DNA of 7,373 bases from NCBI GenBank assembly GCA_030426705.1, contig JAUHXW010000140.1, positions 1 through 7,373 on the forward strand. The letters are read 5' to 3'. Positions 1 through 5,336 of the stretch are shown here, piece after piece (position 1 is the stretch's first letter; each line of letters starts with the position of its first letter). The position numbers and the translations under genes are program-made. The notes beneath the pieces were generated by a model. The model did not search any database, was not told the origin of the DNA, and saw only the letters and a program-made list of their open reading frames with translations. The DNA is from Gammaproteobacteria bacterium (lineage in GTDB: Bacteria; Pseudomonadota; Gammaproteobacteria; Xanthomonadales; Marinicellaceae).

Positions 1-104
1 TCACCGCCCTCGGCATCATCGGCGAATACCTCGGCCGCATGTTCAACGAAAGCAAACAAAGGCCCTTATACCTGGTTGATGAGTTTCAACCACCTGAAGT
101 ATGA
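1..104 (+). CDS. C-terminal end of a family 2 glycosyltransferase (GtrB/ArnC-like), partial
   Basis: Reading frame 3 is open from the window edge to TGA at 102-104 and gives 33 residues, beginning TALGIIGEYLGRMF and continuing to a RPLYLVDE motif close to the end. A Gly-Glu-Tyr-hydrophobic-Gly-Arg stretch followed by Arg-Pro-x-Tyr-x-Val-(D/E)-E is the usual C-terminus of bacterial family 2 glycosyltransferases with two C-terminal membrane helices, such as GtrB, ArnC and Dpm1-like enzymes. These move a sugar from a nucleotide donor to undecaprenyl phosphate on the cytoplasmic face of the inner membrane. The catalytic domain lies outside the window, so the sugar cannot be inferred. The first 60 bases are about 55% GC, much richer than the following gene. 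The stop overlaps the next start in ATGA, which suggests translational coupling and one operon. Confidence 0.8.
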   Translation, partial: TALGIIGEYLGRMFNESKQRPLYLVDEFQPPEV

Positions 105-1732
105 ATGCTATGAAACAAAATTTGATTTTGTTGTTGTTATTTTTTCTGCTCAGCTGCAATAACACTGATAAAAACATTACCTTCAAATACAACAAAGATG
201 TTTTTATTAAATCTGCACATTATTTTTCTTCTGCATGGCCCAAAACATTTTGGCAAGAATTTGAAAAAGGTGATGTAGATTCAGAGCTGAAACAAATTAA
301 ATCTGATGGATTTAATACCATTGTCCTGACAGTACCCTGGAGAGGATTTGAGACCGGGTTTAACCAAGAAGAAACTGTTTCAGACGAATTGCTTTATGAG
401 CGATTGGAGTTTTTGATTAACGCAATCATTGATAATGAAATGCTCTTCATGTTGCGAGTTGGTTTCCCCCATGATTTTACACCGGGTAGCCAAACCACTA
501 TTCTTGAACAGTGTACTGGCATTTACACTGAAGAAAAAATGCAACAGCATTGGTTAAAATATTTAAAAACTATCAAACAGTACATAAGACCTTATCAATC
601 AGCCTCAGCAGGAATTTTGGTTTCATGGGAAGATTGGTGGTGTCCACATTTTGTTTATCCACACCTAGATGAAGAACAAAGACATGAAATCGCTCAAAAA
701 TTAGGTTATGCATCATGGCTTAAGAACAAATCTGAAAACATCGTCAAAGTGTTGTTACAAAAAGACGAAGTTAAATATGAAGAGGTTCTAGTGCCTGAGC
801 CAGCTGATTTGTCTTACGTGTTATATCTTGAGTTTATCGATGAATTGCTTGATAAAAAAGTGTTACAACCCACCAAGTCAATTTTTCCCAATACCGCCAT
901 GGAAATTCGGGTTGACAAATTACCGGTAAAACAAGGAGATCAATACACATGGATTAGTCACAACTTGTATTTAAATGAAAAAAACCACAGGGGAACTTAT
1001 TGGGCGCCATTTTGGGGGGCTGCAAACAATGGAGAACTGCTCACAGCAGATCAGGCTTTGAAAAATTTTGAATATTTTTTAAATGTTGTCTCTGATAATG
1101 GCAAAAACCCCAACCACGTGATTGAACAATTTAACTTTTATGATAACACGCCCTATTTTCCAAACAATGCAAACATCGAACCAGAACAAATAGATGACTT
1201 CTTATCAGGTGCTGCCCCCTTATTGAAACAGCACACTGCTGGTTTTGGTGTATGGGCATACAGGGATTATCAAGACAATGCCTTTTTCAACGCATCCTTT
1301 GAAATGGGCCTGAAAGGTTGGGATGTCACTGGTGATATAAATGTTTTAGAAAATAATCTTGATAACAAAGTCAAAATGGAGAAAGGAGCCACACTATCAC
1401 AATCATTTGTTCCATCAAAGCGTTTCATGCTTGTTTCAACTTACGACAATTTATCTGTTTGTTTAAACGCCAACACTGAAGCAAGTTTAGAACTAATAAT
1501 TAATGATGAAGCCCAAAAAGATTGGAGTATTAATGCTGGGAAAAACTGTACCAAAATAGCTGCAAACCAATTTAAGGAAAACAATTTAATTTCCGTAGGG
1601 TTCAAAGCCCTTAATTCTGTATTAATTGACGAGCTCAGAATTTTCGGTTTCACTCAAGTTTTAGGATTGTATGATGCAAGTGGTAACCCTTCAAACTATA
1701 TAACTTATTACCGCAAACTAAACACATTGTGA
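101..1732 (+). CDS. Lipoprotein with glycoside-hydrolase-like TIM barrel and C-terminal carbohydrate-binding-like domain
   Basis: A 543-residue predicted lipoprotein. A short hydrophobic signal peptide ends in the lipobox LLSC with Cys19; residue +2 is Asn, so sorting to the outer membrane is expected under the Lol rule. Residues ~35-395 resemble a (beta/alpha)8 glycosidase of clan GH-A style: GFNTIVLTVPW (70-80) looks like an early barrel strand, SWEDWW (175-180) places Glu177 where an acid/base would be, and IEQFNFYD (341-348) places Glu342 as a possible nucleophile. From ~397 the N-x-SFE-x-GLKGW pattern is typical of the start of a CBM4/9-like beta-sandwich, running to ~520. I do not recognise a named family and the substrate is unknown; a non-catalytic sugar-binding role is possible. 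The start ATG overlaps the upstream stop (ATGA) but has only a weak GAAG before it; ATG at 110 (M4) is the alternative and keeps the signal peptide. The gene is clearly AT-rich (about 28% GC in its first lines). Confidence 0.75.
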   Translation: MNAMKQNLILLLLFFLLSCNNTDKNITFKYNKDVFIKSAHYFSSAWPKTFWQEFEKGDVDSELKQIKSDGFNTIVLTVPWRGFETGFNQEETVSDELLYERLEFLINAIIDNEMLFMLRVGFPHDFTPGSQTTILEQCTGIYTEEKMQQHWLKYLKTIKQYIRPYQSASAGILVSWEDWWCPHFVYPHLDEEQRHEIAQKLGYASWLKNKSENIVKVLLQKDEVKYEEVLVPEPADLSYVLYLEFIDELLDKKVLQPTKSIFPNTAMEIRVDKLPVKQGDQYTWISHNLYLNEKNHRGTYWAPFWGAANNGELLTADQALKNFEYFLNVVSDNGKNPNHVIEQFNFYDNTPYFPNNANIEPEQIDDFLSGAAPLLKQHTAGFGVWAYRDYQDNAFFNASFEMGLKGWDVTGDINVLENNLDNKVKMEKGATLSQSFVPSKRFMLVSTYDNLSVCLNANTEASLELIINDEAQKDWSINAGKNCTKIAANQFKENNLISVGFKALNSVLIDELRIFGFTQVLGLYDASGNPSNYITYYRKLNTL

Positions 1733-1739
1733 TTATTTT

Positions 1740-2519
1740 ATGAAATTTTATATATTTATCCTCTTTTTTCTGATTTCTGGTTGTCGAGAAGGCCAAAAGC
1801 CAGACTTTTCATTAATTGCTCATGCTGGAGGCGGTTACAAGGGAAAAACTTATACAAACTCATTAGAAGCGCTCGATTTTAATTATGAAAAAGGATTCAG
1901 GTTGTTTGAGATTGATTTTATTTGGACCAGTGACAAACAGTTGGTTTGCTTGCATGACTGGGACAGAACCCCAAAGTGGTTACTAAACTACACTGAAGAA
2001 AACCCCCTCTCGCTTAATCAGTTTAATCAACTAAAAAACCAAGAATTATCTTTAAAGCCGTGTAACCTAAAAAGACTCAATGATTGGTTACATAGTCACC
2101 CAGAGGCTTTTATAGTTACAGATGTAAAACAAAATAACATTGCGGCTTTAAATCAAATAAAGCAACAAATTAATAATTCTGTATATAAAATGATACCACA
2201 GATTTATCAACCAGAAGAATATGAGCCAACCAAAGCATTGGGCTATCGCAATATCATTTGGACCTTATATGCTTACAAAGGTGACAATGACCAAGTCATA
2301 GAAGAGACTGCTCATATGAATCTTTTTGCCGTTACTATGCCTAAGCACAGGGCAAACCAAGGACTAGGAAAATCTTTACTTACACAGAAAATTGCAACAT
2401 ATGTTCATACAATTAACGACGTAAATGAAGCTTTAACATTTATTTCAGATTTTGGTATTACTTCGGTTTATACCGATTTCATAAATAATGAAACATTGAT
2501 AAACAGCTCAAACAAATAA
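1740..2519 (+). CDS. GDPD-like (glycerophosphodiester phosphodiesterase / PI-PLC fold) lipoprotein
   Basis: A 259-residue protein with a signal peptide ending in ISGC (Cys15), followed by Arg at +2, so probably an outer-membrane lipoprotein. The GDPD/PI-PLC-like TIM barrel signature is visible: IAHAGGG (26-32) holds the first catalytic His28, YTNSLEAL (38-45) matches the usual P-E-N-T region, FEID (56-59) gives the metal ligands Glu57 and Asp59, and LHDWD (71-75) gives the second His72. Two departures from standard GDPDs are seen: the Arg of the HRG motif is Ala29, and the usual later E-x-K strand reads TDVK with Asp128. The family hydrolyses glycerophosphodiesters to glycerol 3-phosphate and an alcohol, using a divalent metal; here the substrate is unknown and could be a phosphoglycerol-decorated glycan. 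It lies 7 bases after the preceding lipoprotein gene in the same direction, with no clear Shine-Dalgarno, so it is probably co-transcribed. Length is normal for the family. Confidence 0.8.
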   Translation: MKFYIFILFFLISGCREGQKPDFSLIAHAGGGYKGKTYTNSLEALDFNYEKGFRLFEIDFIWTSDKQLVCLHDWDRTPKWLLNYTEENPLSLNQFNQLKNQELSLKPCNLKRLNDWLHSHPEAFIVTDVKQNNIAALNQIKQQINNSVYKMIPQIYQPEEYEPTKALGYRNIIWTLYAYKGDNDQVIEETAHMNLFAVTMPKHRANQGLGKSLLTQKIATYVHTINDVNEALTFISDFGITSVYTDFINNETLINSSNK

Positions 2520-2520
2520 T

Positions 2521-4692
2521 TTAAGGCATGTCAAAAATTGTGATATCGGTATTTTCTACTTTATCAAAACTCCATTCTTTTACTTTCATTCCAACACCGT
2601 TGTTATGATAAACGCCAAAATAAAAACGATGGTTTTTTAGAAAATCATTACCACCAAAGGCAATAATTTTTTGTCGCCAACTGTCTACTTCTTCAATCAA
2701 CCCTGTATTTTCGACAAAAATAAAGGTGTACACATCTTTTTGATCTTTATTCAAATATTTACCTAAATTATTTAAGTGAGTTTTATTCAACCGCAAAGTA
2801 TTTCTACTTAATATTTTTTTTGTTTTCAAGTCGTATACCAAAACATATAAATGACTGTTCCTAAGTCTTTCATGAATTGAAAGTGGATATCCTTCAATCA
2901 AGAATTTATCGGTTTGCGCTTTACCATTGATAAATATTTCTAATAGTTTTTCTGGTTGGTCTTGATGTGAAGTGAGCCTGACTTCATCTATTTTCATTTT
3001 TTCATCATTTGAGTTAAAGGATGCGGCATATCCCCAGTTTATCTGCAACAACCTTTGATTCTCACAAGGATCAATGGGTCTTTCTATTAACTCTTCCAGA
3101 TTACACTCTCTTTTAATTGATGGCTCAAAAGAGGTTAATACACTTTCTCGAAGAATAAAACGATCCATTGAAAGAGCAGAGGGACTGCGTCCATTGATGA
3201 AGCCAGTATTGGTTTTTATTTTCAAAGAATCCAATAGAATAGAAGGAATATCATAAAGGGCTATAGGCAGTGACTTGTTGAATTGATAATTATCTAGCAA
3301 CACGCCTAATAATCTATTTCTCTGAAAGTTTTTTCCAAAGAGGTTTTTGATTAAATCCACTGGGAAAACACCATGGTCAGAGGTTATTAGCACAGTGGTG
3401 TTTTCCAATAGATGATTTTGCTTTAGTTGGTTCAAAAACCGACCTAACAAATAGTCTGTGCAATGAATTCCATCAATGAATTTATGATGATTTTGCTCAG
3501 GCTTATACTTAGGGCAATTTGGATCAGGGTTTCCATCTAAATGTGTAGCCAAAGTCAAAACCGAAACATGAAATGGTTTTTTCAACTGGCTCAAATGAAT
3601 GATTCTTTCTACTGCAAAGTCAAATAAATCGCTGTCCTGTAAGCCCCAATCATTGGTTTGATAATTTGAGGGCTTGTTATAGTCTGTCCATCCCCAAACC
3701 CGATCAAACTGTTTAGCTTTTAAAAAAGCTTCTTTGTTAGAAAAATTTTTTCTTGCTCCCCCAATGAATTCTTGGTGGTATCCAGACTCATGTAAGATAT
3801 CAGATAAACAAGGTAAGTTTGCATATGGCAACAAATCTTCACCAATATTATTCCCTGCTGTTAGTTTAGGGGCTAAACCACACAAGCTGGATATAAGTCC
3901 CTGCATGGTAAATTTTGCCGTAGAATGGTAATTGTCAAACTCTCCATTTTCATCAATGATTTTTTTTATTTCAGGTGTTATTTCAGGGTATTTCTCATTA
4001 TTTACAAAAAACCTGCTGAAAGATTCTAGATAAATAATGATTAGATTTTTTTTGATTGCTGGATTTTCAACCTGTAAAAAATCGTTACTCTTCACTGGTT
4101 GTATACCAAACGATCTGTAAGGCAATATGTCTTGTGACTTTAACTTGATCAGATTTTGTGATGATAAGTATTCATTATAGTTAATCACCAATCTTCCGAT
4201 AGATGTTCCATACGCGAAAAATAAAACTATCAACGAAGCCGAAAGTAAAAATGATGCAGCCGTCTTAGATGGTTGCTTGGGTGGAATTTTCTTAATAAAT
4301 AAAACACTGAAAACCGCTATTGCAAGTACCACCACGATGTATTGAAACGGATTTATAGTAAAGCCTACTATTAATGCCTGTAACTCAAAATGTAAAAAAG
4401 ATTGTTCTACAAAAGCGACCCCAGAATACTTGTAAATCAAAAATTCACTGAGCGCTACAAAAAACAAGGCATATAAGAAAGAAAATAGCAATACAAACAA
4501 AAGTTTATTTTTCTTATAATTAATGAGACCCGCTAACCAATAGCAAAGAATCAGCAAGCCTAAATTGCCTAAAACGACATCATAAATGGTGTAGCTTTGC
4601 GCATAAAACTGCTTATTTAGAAAATAATTACTTATTGAAATCAATACCAAAGCAACAGTTGATATCAAAAGTAAAGTGGTTATTTTTCTCAA
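2521..4692 (-). CDS. OpgB/MdoB-like membrane phosphoglycerol transferase (LtaS-type sulfatase-fold)
   Basis: With the start preferred here the protein has 723 residues, close to E. coli OpgB (about 760). About five membrane helices occupy residues 5-165, followed by a periplasmic alkaline-phosphatase/sulfatase-fold domain. Its signature residues are visible: YLES with Glu223 (metal), KFTMQG with Thr262 as the phosphoglycerol-accepting nucleophile, ATHLDG with His384, and SDHG with Asp439-His440. Four cysteines (271, 295, 393, 411) occur at the same motifs as in OpgB (SQCG, CLGDIL, TCNRKKY, SCSQ as I remember them), as do FDRVWGW and NDWG, which favours OpgB over LTA synthase or EptA-type phosphoethanolamine transferases. 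A C-terminal ~200-residue beta-rich part follows. OpgB moves phosphoglycerol from phosphatidylglycerol to periplasmic glucans. The open frame extends to a TTG at 4755 with no Shine-Dalgarno; the TTG at 4690-4692 has AGGA six bases upstream and begins directly before the first helix, so I prefer it. The 3' end stops one base from the facing gene. The acceptor glycan is unknown. Confidence 0.8.
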   Translation of the reverse strand: MRKITTLLLISTVALVLISISNYFLNKQFYAQSYTIYDVVLGNLGLLILCYWLAGLINYKKNKLLFVLLFSFLYALFFVALSEFLIYKYSGVAFVEQSFLHFELQALIVGFTINPFQYIVVVLAIAVFSVLFIKKIPPKQPSKTAASFLLSASLIVLFFAYGTSIGRLVINYNEYLSSQNLIKLKSQDILPYRSFGIQPVKSNDFLQVENPAIKKNLIIIYLESFSRFFVNNEKYPEITPEIKKIIDENGEFDNYHSTAKFTMQGLISSLCGLAPKLTAGNNIGEDLLPYANLPCLSDILHESGYHQEFIGGARKNFSNKEAFLKAKQFDRVWGWTDYNKPSNYQTNDWGLQDSDLFDFAVERIIHLSQLKKPFHVSVLTLATHLDGNPDPNCPKYKPEQNHHKFIDGIHCTDYLLGRFLNQLKQNHLLENTTVLITSDHGVFPVDLIKNLFGKNFQRNRLLGVLLDNYQFNKSLPIALYDIPSILLDSLKIKTNTGFINGRSPSALSMDRFILRESVLTSFEPSIKRECNLEELIERPIDPCENQRLLQINWGYAASFNSNDEKMKIDEVRLTSHQDQPEKLLEIFINGKAQTDKFLIEGYPLSIHERLRNSHLYVLVYDLKTKKILSRNTLRLNKTHLNNLGKYLNKDQKDVYTFIFVENTGLIEEVDSWRQKIIAFGGNDFLKNHRFYFGVYHNNGVGMKVKEWSFDKVENTDITIFDMP

Positions 4693-4698
4693 GTTTCT

Positions 4699-4702
4699 TC
4701 CT
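4699..4702 (-). promoter_or_regulatory. Ribosome binding site for the internal TTG start of the OpgB-like gene
   Basis: On the minus strand AGGA (4702 to 4699) is followed by six bases and a TTG codon at 4692-4690, encoding the start of a sequence RKITTLLLIS that goes straight into the first membrane helix. The upstream TTG at 4755-4753 has no purine-rich stretch in the preceding 20 bases. No in-frame ATG exists before the catalytic domain, so the start must be a non-ATG codon. Confidence 0.5.
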
Positions 4703-4763
4703 GCATTTGACTTAAAATTCAAAATGATAACAACAACCTCATTGATTGTATACAAATAGGTAA

Positions 4764-4783
4764 ATTTGATTGAATAATCAAAT
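4764..4783. repeat. AT-rich inverted repeat between divergent opgB-like gene and hfq
   Basis: Eight-base arms ATTTGATT (4764-4771) and AATCAAAT (4776-4783) are perfect inverted repeats separated by GAAT. The element overlaps the candidate -10 region of the OpgB-like gene and lies upstream of the hfq promoter, so it could be an operator. It could equally be chance in AT-rich DNA. The inner half-sites TTGAT and ATCAA resemble an FNR/CRP-family site but are six bases apart instead of four. Confidence 0.4.
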
Positions 4784-4798
4784 CATGAGAAATGTCAC
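4769..4798 (-). promoter_or_regulatory. Possible promoter of the OpgB-like gene
   Basis: On the minus strand GTGACA (4798-4793) is a five-of-six match to the -35 consensus and TTCAAT (4774-4769) a four-of-six match to the -10, with an 18-base spacer. Transcription would begin close to the TTG at 4755, leaving that codon almost leaderless and favouring the TTG at 4692 as start. The -10 lies in the inverted repeat at 4764-4783. Confidence 0.3.
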
Positions 4799-4830
4799 CA
4801 ACAGCGAAGACGAGGTGTTGCGGAGGATAT

Positions 4831-4860
4831 TTGAACTACATTTGATTCTGATGTGATAAA
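4831..4860 (+). promoter_or_regulatory. Candidate sigma70 promoter of hfq
   Basis: TTGAAC (4831-4836) as -35 and GATAAA (4855-4860) as -10 are 18 bases apart, and a TG at 4852-4853 one base before the -10 gives an extended -10 character. A start site near 4867 would leave a leader of under 30 bases before the hfq ATG. A dedicated hfq promoter makes sense because miaA, the usual upstream gene, is absent here. Confidence 0.45.
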
Positions 4861-4894
4861 ATCAGCACAAACAATAATAATAAAGGTGACCACG

Positions 4895-5134
4895 ATGTCT
4901 AAATCACAAACTTTACAGGATCCATTTTTGAATGCTTTGCGCAAGGATCGCATTCCGGTTTCGGTTTTTCTGATGAATGGAATTAAATTACAGGGTACGG
5001 TTGAATCGTTTGACCAGTTTGTAATCGTGTTGAACAACACCACCAATCAGTTGGTTTACAAACATGCCATTTCAACCATTGTTCCGGCTAAAAATGTCAG
5101 CACGTATAAAATTCAACAGGAAGACGGCGACTGA
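4895..5134 (+). CDS. hfq: RNA chaperone Hfq
   Basis: A 79-residue Hfq, the hexameric Sm-like ring that pairs small RNAs with mRNAs and influences mRNA stability and translation. The Sm core is almost collinear with E. coli Hfq: SLQDPFLNAL-like start with Gln8 and Asp9, rim residues RKDR (16-19), NGIKLQG (28-34), ESFDQFV with Phe42, and the Sm2 motif YKHAIS (55-60) with Lys56 and His57 of the proximal RNA site. The body ends soon after the fifth strand, so the long disordered tail of E. coli Hfq (102 residues in all) is missing; only a short acidic tip EDGD remains. The ATG at 4895 is chosen because it has AGGTGA five bases upstream and gives the conserved N-terminus; an in-frame GTG at 4853 would add 14 atypical residues and falls inside the candidate promoter. 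A strong terminator follows. Confidence 0.97.
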   Translation: MSKSQTLQDPFLNALRKDRIPVSVFLMNGIKLQGTVESFDQFVIVLNNTTNQLVYKHAISTIVPAKNVSTYKIQQEDGD

Positions 5135-5160
5135 ATTCGAAACGGTTACAGACCCCATCT

Positions 5161-5194
5161 AAAGCAGCTTCAGTGTTTGAAGCTGCTTTTTCTT
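5161..5194 (+). terminator. Rho-independent terminator after hfq
   Basis: A 12-base-pair stem is formed by AAAGCAGCTTCA (5161-5172) and TGAAGCTGCTTT (5178-5189) around the loop GTGTT, followed by more T residues. It begins 26 bases after the hfq stop. The A-rich 5' side and T-rich 3' side mean it could also work on the minus strand, although no gene ends there on that strand. It would separate hfq from hflX transcription, at least in part. Confidence 0.88.
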
Positions 5195-5269
5195 TGGCCA
5201 TTATAAACAGAACCTTCTTTCAATCTTCAAGATATGCTTAAAGTTACATTCATATCCTTTGCACAATGG

Positions 5270-5292
5270 ATTGTCGGGTCAAGCCCGACAAT
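5270..5292. repeat. GC-rich palindrome in the hfq-hflX gap, probably a dispersed intergenic repeat
   Basis: Perfect nine-base arms ATTGTCGGG (5270-5278) and CCCGACAAT (5284-5292) flank the loop TCAAG, followed by GACG. The same kind of sequence (a CCCGACAATGACG-like hairpin) is familiar from palindromic repeats scattered between genes in many proteobacteria, so a REP- or MITE-like element is likely. It is not followed by a T tract and so is not a typical terminator. A hairpin in the hflX leader could affect mRNA stability. Copy number in this genome cannot be seen from one window. Confidence 0.6.
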
Positions 5293-5321
5293 GACGATGT
5301 TGAGTAATTCAGTAAAAGGTA

Positions 5322-5327
5322 AGGAGG
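5322..5327 (+). promoter_or_regulatory. Strong ribosome binding site fixing the TTG start of hflX
   Basis: AGGAGG lies nine bases before the TTG at 5337-5339. This near-perfect anti-16S match compensates for the weak TTG start and, with the conserved MFDR N-terminus, decides the start. Confidence 0.8.
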
Positions 5328-5336
5328 GTTTAACTT

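Noticed and set aside
4766..4781. FNR-like site (TTGAT and ATCAA half-sites)
   Set aside because: The half-sites are six bases apart, whereas FNR and CRP-type sites need four; the palindrome is kept only as an unassigned inverted repeat.
4785..4856. A 23-codon open frame (starting MRNVTNSEDEVLRR) upstream of hfq, considered as a leader peptide or a remnant of miaA
   Set aside because: It has no ribosome binding site, covers the candidate hfq promoter, and does not show recognisable MiaA motifs.
4853..4894. N-terminally extended Hfq starting at GTG 4853
   Set aside because: The extension is unlike any Hfq N-terminus, overlaps the likely -10, and the ATG at 4895 has a good Shine-Dalgarno and the conserved start.
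5270..5292. The GC-rich palindrome as a second terminator
   Set aside because: No T tract follows the hairpin on either strand, so an intergenic repeat is a better explanation.
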